Assembly (NCBI RefSeq): GCF_007995085.1 | Contig: NZ_VOQS01000003.1 | Location: 1,364,001-1,428,000 of the forward strand | Origin: Paraburkholderia azotifigens | Lineage (GTDB): Bacteria > Pseudomonadota > Gammaproteobacteria > Burkholderiales > Burkholderiaceae | Direction of reading: 5' to 3' | Length of the DNA stretch: 64,000 nucleotides | Shown here: positions 41,396 through 50,114 of the stretch, piece after piece | Layout: the number at the start of each line of letters is the position of its first letter | How positions within the stretch are numbered: the stretch's first letter is position 1 | Translations under genes and position numbers: made by a program | The notes under the pieces: model-generated | The model's database searches: none | Told to the model about the DNA's origin: nothing | The model's input: only the letters and a program-made list of their open reading frames with translations

Positions 41396-41647
41396 ATGCG
41401 CACCACCGGGTCTTCCGGGGCAATGGCCCTGCTCACCGAGCACGACGACGAAACGGGTCGCGAACTGCGCACGCTGCGTCTCGAATCGACAGAAGACGGC
41501 AAAGGCATACTTCTGATCGAAGTCGATGAACGCAAGCCGGGCATCCACCGTGAAGTGCGTTATGAAATCACGCCTGCGGAGCTGATCGCAGCCATCCGTG
41601 CGCACGGCGCCGAACTGCCGGGCGAACAGCATAACCACCGTCAATAA
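41396..41647 (+). CDS. Hypothetical protein of 83 residues
   Basis: The protein starts MRTTGSSGAMALLTEHDDET, is acidic and soluble, and contains LRLESTEDGKGILLIEVDER and YEITPAELIAAIRAHGAELP. The alternation suggests a small alpha/beta fold. GAGGG lies upstream of the ATG, and a strong terminator follows 33 bp after the stop codon, so this is a single-gene transcript. The family was not recognised. Confidence 0.75.
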   Translation: MRTTGSSGAMALLTEHDDETGRELRTLRLESTEDGKGILLIEVDERKPGIHREVRYEITPAELIAAIRAHGAELPGEQHNHRQ

Positions 41648-41680
41648 TTCGTTGCAGTCATCAACGGCATCATGAAGAGC

Positions 41681-41721
41681 GCGCGGCGCGGGTCTGATCC
41701 CGTGCCGCGCCTCTTGTTTTT
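41681..41721 (+). terminator. Rho-independent terminator
   Basis: GCGCGGCGCGGG pairs with CCCGTGCCGCGC (one mismatch) around a 6-base loop, followed by CTCTTGTTTTT. It ends the transcript of the 83-residue protein gene. Confidence 0.85.
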
Positions 41722-41943
41722 GGCGTAGTCGCCACCATTTCCAATGCCTCGCCGAACGTCACGCGATGTTCATCGGGCAGGCCGAAAGTCTTTTGCAAGA
41801 GACTCAGGCAATATGCGCTTTTGCCGCATTTCGGCAATACCCGGACGCAAAACGCACCTCTCTTGCACGCGTTGAAAATGCGTCCATAATCTTTTAGTCA
41901 ATTCCTGTCGACTTCGCGGCTCAACAACCGCGAAAGTAAGCCG

Positions 41944-42933
41944 ATGCTACATGATCTCGTCGAGCAGTACGGGCCTGCCATCGTATTCGTCAATGTGCTT
42001 GCCGCATCCATCGGGCTGCCCGTGCCCGCGATGCCCTGTCTCGTGCTGTTCGGCGCGATGGCCGCAATGCACCCTGGTTCCGTGGGCACCCAGGTGCTGC
42101 CCGTGCTCGTGCTCGCGGTGTTCGCCACGCTGATCGGCGACAGTGCGTGGTTCGCGGCCGGGCGCATCTACGGCGGCAACACGCTGAAGACGCTCTGCAA
42201 GCTGTCGCTGTCGCGCGATACCTGCGTGAAGAAGACCGAGCGCTTCTTCGGCCGCTGGGGCGTGCGTGTGCTGGCCGTGGCGAAGTTCGTGCCGGGCCTG
42301 TCCATTGTCTCTATTCCGATGGCGGGCGCGATGGGCACGCCGTACCGCACTTTCCTCGCGTACGACAGCATCGGCGCGACGCTCTGGTCGGGGCTCGGCC
42401 TCGTGCTCGGCGTCGTGTTCGCCCAGCAGATCGACATGCTGTTCGCCGGCGCGAGCCGCCTCGGCAAGATGACGGCCGTGGTGGTCGCGGTGCTGCTGGC
42501 CATTTACTGCTCGTATCGCTGGTACCGGCGCCGTCAGCTGATCAAGAAGCTCGCTACCGCGCGCATGGACGTCGACGAACTGTACAAGCTGATGCTCGAC
42601 AAGCGCTCGCCTGTTCTGTTCGACATCCGCTCGCAGGAAAAGCGCGCGCTCGATCCGTTCGTGATTCCCGGCTCGGTGTTCGCGGACGAGCGTCAGCTCG
42701 ACGAAATCGTCGCGAAGTACCCACACGATCAGAAGCTCGTGATCTATTGCTCGTGTCCGAACGAGGTGTCGGCGGCGTGGATGGCGAAGCAACTGACGGA
42801 AGCCGGCTTCCAGGACGTGATTCCGCTGCGCGGCGGCCTCGATGCGTGGCGCGACGCGGGGCGACACCTCGAGCCGCTCGCCGAGGAACTCGAGCCAACA
42901 ATGGCCGTCGGCATCACGCCGAAGACAGTCTGA
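41944..42933 (+). CDS. DedA-family membrane protein fused to a rhodanese domain
   Basis: A 329-residue protein. The N-terminal 200 residues form a DedA/SNARE-associated domain with several membrane segments and FFGRWGVRVLAVAKFVPGLS and PMAGAMGTPYRTFLAYDSIG, the conserved re-entrant loops. After a basic linker (RWYRRRQLIKKL) comes a cytoplasmic rhodanese domain (about 210-310) with candidate active Cys in LVIYCSCPNEVSAAWMA (about 268). DedA proteins are linked to phospholipid translocation; rhodaneses transfer sulfane sulfur. The physiological reason for the fusion is unknown. A 12-bp stem hairpin separates it from the cNMP/reductase gene downstream, 54 bp away. Confidence 0.9.
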   Translation: MLHDLVEQYGPAIVFVNVLAASIGLPVPAMPCLVLFGAMAAMHPGSVGTQVLPVLVLAVFATLIGDSAWFAAGRIYGGNTLKTLCKLSLSRDTCVKKTERFFGRWGVRVLAVAKFVPGLSIVSIPMAGAMGTPYRTFLAYDSIGATLWSGLGLVLGVVFAQQIDMLFAGASRLGKMTAVVVAVLLAIYCSYRWYRRRQLIKKLATARMDVDELYKLMLDKRSPVLFDIRSQEKRALDPFVIPGSVFADERQLDEIVAKYPHDQKLVIYCSCPNEVSAAWMAKQLTEAGFQDVIPLRGGLDAWRDAGRHLEPLAEELEPTMAVGITPKTV

Positions 42934-42940
42934 TCGAAAA

Positions 42941-42970
42941 GCGCGGCGTGCCCGTTCCGGCACACCGCGC
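42941..42970. promoter_or_regulatory. Intergenic hairpin between the DedA-rhodanese and cNMP/reductase genes
   Basis: GCGCGGCGTGCC pairs with GGCACACCGCGC (one mismatch) around a 6-base loop. No T-run follows, and the ribosome site AAGGAG of the next gene starts five bases later. It may slow read-through, protect an mRNA end or affect initiation. Confidence 0.45.
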
Positions 42971-42987
42971 AGCAAGGAGCAAATCCG

Positions 42988-44691
42988 ATGGGTGTAACGC
43001 GAGAGGGTGAAGACGCGCAACGCGCCGCCGCCGGCGAGGCGCCGTTCTCGACGCTGTCGACACGGCGTCACCAGATGTTCCCCGAACTCCAGCCGGAGGA
43101 AATCAAGCGGCTGTGCAAGTTCGGCGAACGGCGCCACTTCGAGACGGGCGAGATGCTGTACCGCACGGGCAGCACGGGCGCCGGGATGATGGTTGTGCTG
43201 TCGGGCGCAGTGAAGGTGTATCAGCGCGACGGGCTCGGGCGCGAACTGCTCATCAACGTACACCATAAGGGTTCGTTCCTCGCCGAAGTCGGCCAGCTGT
43301 CGGGCAAGCCTGCGCTCATCGACGCGATGGCGCTGGAGCCGGGCGAAGTCCTGCTGATTACACCCGAACGGCTGCGCGCGCTGATCGTCGCGGAAGCCGA
43401 ACTCGGCGAGCGCATCATGCGCGCGCTGATCCTGCGCCGCGTCGGGCTGATCGAGCGCGGCGCGGGCGGGCCGATCATCGTCGGCAAGAGCAATGACCGG
43501 CGGCTGGTGTCGCTGCAAGGGTTCCTCGCGCGCAACGGTCATCCGCACACCGTCCTCGACGAACGCGATGAAGACGGCCTGCGCGTAGTCGAGCAGTTCG
43601 CGGCAGGACCCGAAGACATGCCGCTCGTGATCTGTCCGGACGGCTCGGTGCTGCGTCATCCGAGCGATCCCGAACTGGCCACTTGCCTCGGCCTGATCCC
43701 CGATCTCGACTCGGAACACGTGTACGACGTGGCGATCGTCGGCGCGGGCCCGGCAGGGCTGGCAACGGCCGTGTATGCGGCGTCGGAAGGCCTGTCGGTG
43801 ATCGTGCTCGACGGGCGCGCGCCGGGCGGCCAGGCGGGCGCCAGTTCGCGCATCGAAAACTACCTCGGCTTTCCGACGGGCATTTCCGGCCAGGCGCTCG
43901 CGGGCCGCGCGTTCGTGCAGGCGCAGAAGTTCGGCGCGCACGTCGCGATTCCCGTCAGGGTCAAGCATCTGCATTGCGACGAGCGTCCGTACCGGCTCGA
44001 ACTCGCTTGCCAGGGCAGCATCCGCGCGCAGGCTATCGTGATCGCGAGCGGCGCGGTCTACCGGCGCCCCGAGATCGACGGACTCGACCGCTTCGACGGC
44101 CGCGGCATCTATTACTGGGCGTCGCCCGTCGAGGCGAAGCTGTGCAAGCGCGAGGAGATCGTGCTGGTCGGCGGCGGCAATTCGGCGGGACAGGGCATCG
44201 TCTATCTGGCGTCGCACGCGAAGCACATTCACGTGCTGATCCGCCGCAGCGGCTTCGAATCGACCATGTCGCGCTATCTGATCGACCGGATTTCGTCGCT
44301 GCCCAATGTCACCGTCTATCCGGGCACGGAGATCGGCTGGCTGGAAGGCGATGAAGGCGGACTCGCGAAAATCGGCCTGAAGCGCCCATGCGCCGACGGA
44401 CGCGACTGCTTCGACGCGCGCCATCTGTTCCTGTTCACGGGCGCCGATCCGAACACGGACTGGCTGCGCTCGTGCGGCGTCGAACTGGACGCGAAGGGCT
44501 TCGTGCTGACGGGCAAGGATTCGGCCTGCGATCTGACGACGTCCGTCGAAGGCGTCTACGCAATCGGCGATGCGCGCGCGGGATCGACCAAGCGCGTGGC
44601 TGCCGCCGTCGGCGAAGGCGCGCAGGTCGTCGCGCAAATCCATCAGATGCTCGCCGAGCGTGCGGGAGAAACGGTCGCGCTGGGCGCCTGA
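42988..44691 (+). CDS. Cyclic-nucleotide-binding domain fused to a thioredoxin-reductase-like flavoprotein
   Basis: A 567-residue soluble protein. Residues about 30-145 form a CRP-type cNMP-binding domain (FETGEMLYRTGSTGAGMMVV, SFLAEVGQLSGKPALIDAM). From about 245 comes a two-dinucleotide flavoprotein: FAD site VAIVGAGPAGLATAVYAASE, NADPH site IVLVGGGNSAGQGIVYLA (about 391) and FAD-closing GVYAIGDARAGSTKRVAAAV. The position where thioredoxin reductase has its redox CxxC reads YYWASPVEAKLCK, without the Cys pair, so it cannot be a standard disulfide reductase. It is probably cotranscribed with DedA-rhodanese. The domain assignment is secure; the reaction is unknown. Confidence 0.88.
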   Translation: MGVTREGEDAQRAAAGEAPFSTLSTRRHQMFPELQPEEIKRLCKFGERRHFETGEMLYRTGSTGAGMMVVLSGAVKVYQRDGLGRELLINVHHKGSFLAEVGQLSGKPALIDAMALEPGEVLLITPERLRALIVAEAELGERIMRALILRRVGLIERGAGGPIIVGKSNDRRLVSLQGFLARNGHPHTVLDERDEDGLRVVEQFAAGPEDMPLVICPDGSVLRHPSDPELATCLGLIPDLDSEHVYDVAIVGAGPAGLATAVYAASEGLSVIVLDGRAPGGQAGASSRIENYLGFPTGISGQALAGRAFVQAQKFGAHVAIPVRVKHLHCDERPYRLELACQGSIRAQAIVIASGAVYRRPEIDGLDRFDGRGIYYWASPVEAKLCKREEIVLVGGGNSAGQGIVYLASHAKHIHVLIRRSGFESTMSRYLIDRISSLPNVTVYPGTEIGWLEGDEGGLAKIGLKRPCADGRDCFDARHLFLFTGADPNTDWLRSCGVELDAKGFVLTGKDSACDLTTSVEGVYAIGDARAGSTKRVAAAVGEGAQVVAQIHQMLAERAGETVALGA

Positions 44692-44707
44692 TTCCTTTCT
44701 CATGCAG

Positions 44708-44745
44708 CGGCCCGCGTGATGCGTAACGCGGGCCGTTCGCTTTTC
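44708..44745 (+). terminator. Rho-independent terminator after the cNMP/reductase gene
   Basis: CGGCCCGCGT and ACGCGGGCCG pair perfectly around an 8-base loop, followed by TTCGCTTTT. It lies 16 bp after the stop codon. Confidence 0.82.
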
Positions 44746-44922
44746 ACCGACTGCATTTTTCTCTCCTGTATAGCAACCGCTTACTCGTTGTTACACAAGC
44801 GACGCTCTGCTTGCACCTCTAATTCTTTCCATTTCGTAAGATTAAGTCAGCGTCCGGTCAGGTCTGGCTCAGGACGGGAGCGCAAGCGCTCAAGCCCGCT
44901 CTGCAAGGGAAAGGAGAACAGC

Positions 44923-45213
44923 ATGATCAAACGTGCGATGGTTGTGGCGGCATTCGGCGTTGCCGCTGCGTGTGCATCGACGGCAGCATCGGCGCAAGTC
45001 GGCGTCGGCGTGTATCTGGGTGCGCCCGTCTATGCGGCGCCGCCTGTCGTCTATGCGCCGCCGCCGCCCGTCGTGTACGCCCCGCCGCCGCCCGTCTACT
45101 ACGGCGGCTATGGCGGCTATGGCGGCTATGGGCCCCGCTATTGGGGCAGGCCGCGCTGGCACGAGCACGGCCATCATCGCGGCTGGGAAGGACGTCATCA
45201 CGGCCGCTGGTAA
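44923..45213 (+). CDS. Small secreted protein rich in Pro, Tyr, Gly and His
   Basis: A 96-residue precursor with signal peptide MIKRAMVVAAFGVAAACAST cleaved after ASA. The mature part has repeats of YAAPPVV/YAPPPPVV, then YGGYGGYGGYG, and a His/Arg/Trp-rich tail (WHEHGHHRGWEGRHHGRW). AAAGGAG lies seven bases before the ATG. Such proteins are common in Burkholderia and related genera; metal binding by the His-rich tail is plausible but not shown. Single gene with its own 231-bp upstream region. Confidence 0.85.
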   Translation: MIKRAMVVAAFGVAAACASTAASAQVGVGVYLGAPVYAAPPVVYAPPPPVVYAPPPPVYYGGYGGYGGYGPRYWGRPRWHEHGHHRGWEGRHHGRW

Positions 45214-45355
45214 GGCGGCGCCCCGACGGCGCAGGCAAACCAGAAGTGCGTGTTCGCCGGACACGCTACAGTAGCGAAAGGTCCGGCATGGCAAGCCGCC
45301 ATGCCGCTCTTTCTTGCCAGGCCGTCGCCGCCCGGATCGCTACGACAATCATCGC

Positions 45356-46570
45356 GTGATCACACTGCCCGTCTCTGCCGCCCGCACCCTGCATCTGGCC
45401 GCTCAAGGCCTGCTCACGCCGCCGCGCCGCAAGGCGACCAAAGCCGATGTGCTCGACGCGATCCGCCAGATGGCGCAATTGCAGATCGACACGATTCATG
45501 TCGTCGCGCGCAGTCCGTATCTCGTGTTGTTCAGCCGGATCGGCGCCTATCAGCCGCAATGGCTCGACGAGCATCTCGCGGAAGGCGCGCTGTTCGAGTA
45601 CTGGTCGCACGAAGCGTGTTTCCTGCCCATCGAGGATTACGGCCTGATGCGTCACCGGATGCTCGATCCGAGCGACATGGGCTGGAAATACGCGGCCGAC
45701 TGGCACACGCAATACCGCTCCGAGATCGACAAGCTGCTCGCGCAGATCCGCGCGACGGGCCCCGTACGCTCGGCCGATTTCGCACGCGAAGCGGGCAAAG
45801 GCAATGGCTGGTGGGACTGGAAGCCGGAGAAGCGGCACCTCGAAGTGCTGTTCGCAACGGGCGAACTGATGGTCGCGGAGCGGCGCAATTTTCAGCGCGT
45901 GTACGACGTGACCGAGCGCGTGCTGCCGCATTGGAACGATGCGCGCGACCTGCAACCCGCGGACGCCGTCGCGCAAGAACTGCTGCGGCGCAGTTGCCGC
46001 GCGCTAGGCGTGGTGCGCGCGGACTGGGTCGCGGACTACTTCCGGATGCCGCGCCGCCCGTACACAGATGCGCTCCATCAACTCGCCGACGCAGGCGAAC
46101 TGACGCCCGTGAGCGTCGAAGGCTGGAAGCAGCCGACCTTCGTGCATCGCGACTTCACACCGATGATCGATGCAGCGTCGAGCGGGCAAATGTCGTCGAC
46201 GGTCACGACGCTGCTGTCGCCGTTCGATCCCGTCGTCTGGGATCGCAAGCGCGCGGCGGCGCTGTTCGATTTCGACTATGTGATCGAATGCTACGTGCCT
46301 GCCGCGAAGCGCAAATACGGCTACTACGTGCTGCCGATCCTGAATCGCGGGAAGCTGATTGGGCGTGTCGACGCGAAGGCGCATCGCGCGACAGGCGTGT
46401 TCGAACTGAAGGCGCTGCATCTGGAGCCGGGCGTCCGCGTGAGCGGGCGGCTCACGGCAGACTTGCGGCGCGCGCTGCAGCGCTGTGCCGACTGGCACGG
46501 CACGCCGCAATTGCAGATCACATCGGCGCCTGACGGACTCGCGGCCGCGCTCGCCGCCGCCGACGAATAA
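45356..46570 (+). CDS. Winged-helix DNA glycosylase-like protein (YcaQ/AlkZ family, HTH_42)
   Basis: A 404-residue protein. The motif QLQIDTIHVVARSPYLVLFSR near residue 35-55 is the QxD-type catalytic motif of YcaQ (AlkX), a glycosylase that unhooks DNA interstrand crosslinks; AlkZ proper has QxQ. Tandem winged helices follow (EYWSHEACFLPIEDY, then RSADFAREAGKGNGWWDWKP) and a C-terminal beta domain with LLSPFDPVVWDRKR, a hallmark of the family. GTG at 45356 gives a normal N-terminus (ITLPVSAARTLHLAAQGL); a TTG at 45314 would add 14 residues. No clear ribosome site is visible. Likely role: repair of alkylated or crosslinked DNA. Confidence 0.85.
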   Translation: MITLPVSAARTLHLAAQGLLTPPRRKATKADVLDAIRQMAQLQIDTIHVVARSPYLVLFSRIGAYQPQWLDEHLAEGALFEYWSHEACFLPIEDYGLMRHRMLDPSDMGWKYAADWHTQYRSEIDKLLAQIRATGPVRSADFAREAGKGNGWWDWKPEKRHLEVLFATGELMVAERRNFQRVYDVTERVLPHWNDARDLQPADAVAQELLRRSCRALGVVRADWVADYFRMPRRPYTDALHQLADAGELTPVSVEGWKQPTFVHRDFTPMIDAASSGQMSSTVTTLLSPFDPVVWDRKRAAALFDFDYVIECYVPAAKRKYGYYVLPILNRGKLIGRVDAKAHRATGVFELKALHLEPGVRVSGRLTADLRRALQRCADWHGTPQLQITSAPDGLAAALAAADE

Positions 46571-46581
46571 CCGCTACGGGT

Positions 46582-47181
46582 TCAATGCAGCGCGGCCCAC
46601 GCGAGCGACAAGGAAAACATCCCCAGCACGATCGACGCCGCGCGCTGCATCTTCACGGGATCGAGCCACTTGAGCTTGCCGCTGCCGAGCGCCGCGCCGA
46701 AGCTGATCCACGCAAACGCGATCGGCACGAGCAGGCACGCGAACAGCGTCATCGCGAACGCGTAGCCGCGCATGTCCTCGAAGACGATCGACGGGAAGAT
46801 CGTGCCCGCGAACAGCAACGCTTTCGGATTGAGCAACGTCGCGACGAACAGTGCGCGCGGCCCGTTCGTGCGCGGCGCCGAATCGGGCAAGGCGACAGCG
46901 GCGCGCCACATGTCGACGGCGAGATAAGCGATGTACAGACCGCTCGCGATGCGCAGCACGGCGGGCAGCCACGGCAGCGTATGCGCCGCGTGCCCGATGA
47001 ACCGGCCCCAGACCGAGATCGACACGGCATAGCCGGCCAGTTCGGCGCCGATCAGCGGCAGCGAGCGGCGCGCGCCCTGCCGCAAGCCGGCGGCGGCCAG
47101 AAGCGTGTTCGTCGGACCGGGCGTCAGCAGCACGATCGTGATGCCAAGTGCGAGGAGCGCGGTTTCGGAAGTGGAAAACAT
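46582..47181 (-). CDS. LysE-family amino acid exporter
   Basis: A 199-residue inner-membrane protein with about six membrane segments. LTPGPTNTLLAAAGLRQGARR near residue 20-40 is the signature of LysE/RhtB exporters, and ALFVATLLNPKALLFAGTIF the second conserved block. The ATG at 47181 fits the family; the T-run of the upstream terminator overlaps its upstream region, so a ribosome site is hard to see. The gene is convergent with the YcaQ-type gene, 11 bp apart. Substrate unknown. Confidence 0.88.
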   Translation of the reverse strand: MFSTSETALLALGITIVLLTPGPTNTLLAAAGLRQGARRSLPLIGAELAGYAVSISVWGRFIGHAAHTLPWLPAVLRIASGLYIAYLAVDMWRAAVALPDSAPRTNGPRALFVATLLNPKALLFAGTIFPSIVFEDMRGYAFAMTLFACLLVPIAFAWISFGAALGSGKLKWLDPVKMQRAASIVLGMFSLSLAWAALH

Positions 47182-47183
47182 CA

Positions 47184-47216
47184 AAAGAAAAAGGGCGTTC
47201 GAAACGAGCGCCCTTT
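47184..47216 (-). terminator. Rho-independent terminator upstream of the LysE gene
   Basis: Read on the minus strand, AAAGGGCG and CGCCCTTT pair around an 11-base loop, followed by TTCTTTTG. It ends the transcript of the 85-residue protein gene and reaches within a few bases of the LysE start codon, so LysE may be translated from a short leader or read-through. Confidence 0.7.
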
Positions 47217-47282
47217 GTATCACAGTCGCGCGACAGTGCCGAATTCTGTCAAACGAATGTCCGCTTGCCGCGCGGCACGTGC

Positions 47283-47540
47283 TCAGCGATCGAGCTTCAC
47301 CCGCAATTCGCGCGCGGTTTCGAGCAGACCTTCATAGCCGGAACGCGCATGCTCCGGCAAGTCCGGATCGCCGACCAAAGCGCCGAGCGTTTCGATCAGG
47401 CTATAGAGAATGCCGCGCGCCGCGCTCACGGCAATGTTGCCCGATGACACCATTTCGTTCACATGCGACACGGCTGCGTCGAGGTGTTCGAGGTCTGGCT
47501 GTGCGCCAGTGTCCTGCTTGTTCGGATGGTCGCGCGTCAT
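47283..47540 (-). CDS. Small hypothetical protein of 85 residues
   Basis: The protein starts MTRDHPNKQDTGAQPDLEHL, is acidic and probably helical (DAAVSHVNEMVSSGNIAVSAA, LETARELRVKLDR), without signal peptide or membrane segment. ATG at 47540 has AGGAG 12 bases upstream, a little far; an ATG at 47591 is possible. A terminator follows at 47184-47216. Not recognised. Confidence 0.65.
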   Translation of the reverse strand: MTRDHPNKQDTGAQPDLEHLDAAVSHVNEMVSSGNIAVSAARGILYSLIETLGALVGDPDLPEHARSGYEGLLETARELRVKLDR

Positions 47541-47690
47541 GATGAATCGTCGCTCCTGTTCTGACTCGTCGGCAAAGGGTTCTGCCGCCATATATATACC
47601 GATCGCGTGCAGCCGTCCATTCGCACAGACGGCAGCACACACGGTGTTTCAGGTTCGACTGACGTCGATCAGCATGAGTTCACACGGCGC

Positions 47691-49877
47691 TCATGGCGTC
47701 CAGCGATACATCAGGATTTTCGCGCGCGCATCGTCTTCGAGCAGCACCACATACTCGCCGCTGTCGCGCCGCACCGCGCTGATACCGAGGTACACGTCGA
47801 CCCAGCCCGTCGTGCTGCCGACCGCGGCACCCGGCGTCATATAGCCGACCATCTGCCCCGAACGAGCGTCGTACACATCGACCTTCGGCGTGTACAACTC
47901 GGCAACGAAGATGTAGTCGCCTGCCACGGCCACGCCGACGGGCGTCACCTGCGGACTGCTGGCCGTATTCCACGGCAGGTCGATGGTGTAGACGGGCGTG
48001 GGCGAGCCCGAACTCCAGTTGTCGTAGCGCACGAGGATGCGGCCGGCCTCTTTCCAGTGCGTCGCGTCCCACGGCAGGCTGCTCGTGTAGCCGGAGACAT
48101 ACATCGTGTCCGTTTCGGCGATATAGACGATGCGCGCAATGCGGCTGAACGGCGCGGGCATCGGGAACATTTTCGAGCTTGCATAGGTGTAGACGGGATT
48201 GCCCGGGCTGTCGAAGCCCTGCAACGGCATTTCGCGGATGCCGCTCGCGGGCGTCGCGAGCCAGACGTTGCCCGGCGTATCGACCCACCAGAAGCCGTTA
48301 CCGACCGTGCTGCCCGTCGACGGATTGCCCGTGATCTCGCTGGCGTCGACATGGCCGTCGCCGTTCGCGTCGCGCCATATCCATTCGCCGTAGGTCGGCT
48401 GGCCGGCCGGCCAGTTGCCCGGCAGCGGATTCTGCGCGAACAGGCCGGAAGGTATCGCGACTTCGTCGTGAGCGGCATTGAAGCGATAGACGTTCAGGTA
48501 GTGCGCGCCGGGGTCGAGCGTGAACAGATACGGCTTGCCGTTGATCCGCCGCACCATCGGCTCGCCGCGCACGCCGCGCGGCTGGTGGAACGCGGGATCA
48601 TCAGGAAAATCGAAGCGGTCCAGCGTGAAGCCCGCGTACTTCCATTCGCGTCCCGGCGACTGCTGTGCATAGTCCATCGTGAAGCGCTTCGAACCCGTGT
48701 AGACGCTGTTCGGCGACGCAGGATCGAAAGCCGCGCCGTCGACAAACGTCAGCCCTTGCAGCCGCCAGTTGAAGGCGCGCGTCGCGTATCGGTAGCTCTC
48801 CAGCACTGCGCCCTGCCCGACCGTTGCCGACGCGAGCGGGCGCGGCCCTTCGCCGTTCTGCGCGACATAGAAGTTGCCTGCCTGGTCGAAGCCGATTCCC
48901 GTGACGCCGTTCAGGCGCCAGTTGCCGGGCGTGCCCTTCGGCTCGTGGAAGATGCCGTACAGCGTGCCGAGCGCGCCCGTCAGTTGCGTCGCGCCGGTTG
49001 CCGTCTTGCCGTAGACGAGGATCTGCTGTCTGCTGCCGTTGTCGGCGACCAGAATCTGTCCCGAAGGGGAAATGGCGATGTCCGTCGGTATGTTGCCCAC
49101 AGGCAACGCGAGCATGCCCGGCAGCGGCGCGCCTGTCGACGAATAGTGCAGCACGCTCACGTTCGCCGTACCGAAGCCGCTCATGACCCAGATGGACGAA
49201 TCGGTGTCGATGGCGATACGCCCCGGCGCCGCGACGCTCCATGAGCGCAGACGGCGCATCGTGTTCGCATCGAATACGACGATCTGGTTGCCGTAGGTGT
49301 CCGATGCATAGAGTTCGGCGTCCGTCGCCGCGAGCCCGCGAAGGCCCGCGTCGGTACCCGTCGCCACCGCGTTCACGCGCAGGAAGCTGTTCTTCGTGGC
49401 GTTTGCGCTGTTGCCGATACCGCTGTCGAACGGTGCGCCCACGGCGATGTTCGCCACGGTGCGGCGCGTGATGCCGAACCACGTCTGCCCGGCGGGCGGG
49501 TAATCCGCGCCGACCAGCCCATTGTTCTGATTGCCGATCGACATCGCCGCGTAGACGTACGTGCGATTCGACGCGATTGCATCGCCGCCCGCCGCGCCCC
49601 AACCATGCGTCGCGCCCGCGACTGTCATTTTGTCGCCATTTTTATATGCGGCGATTTCGCTGCCGCTTTCGTCCCATGGCGAATTGGTGAATACCGTTCC
49701 ATCCGGTGCGACGCTAATTGCCTGAATGTCCTGTTGCATCCATTTTCCGTCGCCGAATCCGAAACTATTGCCTATCCACGATGTGGTGTAGGTCAATTGC
49801 GACTGCGCTTCAGCGCCAATGGGAATCAGGCTGCCGAGCGCAATCAGCGCGGCGGCGACGCGGGTCGAGACTTTCAC
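47691..49877 (-). CDS. Large secreted beta-propeller-like protein with an EF-hand-type loop
   Basis: A 728-residue precursor with signal peptide MKVSTRVAAALIALGSLIPI cleaved after AEA. The mature protein has repeated strand patterns typical of NHL/YVTN-like propellers (PTDIAISPSGQILVADNGS, GVTGIGFDQAGNFYVAQNGE, GVAVAGDYIFVAELYTPKV). One loop, RDANGDGHVDASEITG, has the Ca2+-binding DxNxDG spacing of EF-hand/dockerin loops. It is likely periplasmic or extracellular; ligand and role unknown. Single gene. The last codons lie 150 bp downstream of the 85-residue gene's start on the same strand. Confidence 0.8.
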   Translation of the reverse strand: MKVSTRVAAALIALGSLIPIGAEAQSQLTYTTSWIGNSFGFGDGKWMQQDIQAISVAPDGTVFTNSPWDESGSEIAAYKNGDKMTVAGATHGWGAAGGDAIASNRTYVYAAMSIGNQNNGLVGADYPPAGQTWFGITRRTVANIAVGAPFDSGIGNSANATKNSFLRVNAVATGTDAGLRGLAATDAELYASDTYGNQIVVFDANTMRRLRSWSVAAPGRIAIDTDSSIWVMSGFGTANVSVLHYSSTGAPLPGMLALPVGNIPTDIAISPSGQILVADNGSRQQILVYGKTATGATQLTGALGTLYGIFHEPKGTPGNWRLNGVTGIGFDQAGNFYVAQNGEGPRPLASATVGQGAVLESYRYATRAFNWRLQGLTFVDGAAFDPASPNSVYTGSKRFTMDYAQQSPGREWKYAGFTLDRFDFPDDPAFHQPRGVRGEPMVRRINGKPYLFTLDPGAHYLNVYRFNAAHDEVAIPSGLFAQNPLPGNWPAGQPTYGEWIWRDANGDGHVDASEITGNPSTGSTVGNGFWWVDTPGNVWLATPASGIREMPLQGFDSPGNPVYTYASSKMFPMPAPFSRIARIVYIAETDTMYVSGYTSSLPWDATHWKEAGRILVRYDNWSSGSPTPVYTIDLPWNTASSPQVTPVGVAVAGDYIFVAELYTPKVDVYDARSGQMVGYMTPGAAVGSTTGWVDVYLGISAVRRDSGEYVVLLEDDARAKILMYRWTP

Positions 49878-50114
49878 GGTCGTGTCCTTGCGAGAAGCAA
49901 AACGTTAGCAAACGCAGACAACGCATGCGCGATTCAGCCATGCGTTTTTCGATCAGCATTTGCCATTCCGCGCAAATTAATACTCAATTCGCATGGAACA
50001 GGGTTATTGTGTTTATTATCTTCTCAAACCGGAACGCGACCGCCTTCCTTAAATAATTCGTTTGGTTATTTTTTATACTTTTATTTGAATTGAATTGCCT
50101 TTAGCTTTGGCACA

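Noticed and set aside
41947..44703. Minus-strand 918-codon open frame over the DedA-rhodanese and cNMP/reductase genes
   Set aside because: It is antisense to two well-supported genes, spans both of them, and has Arg/His/Ala-rich composition without motifs.
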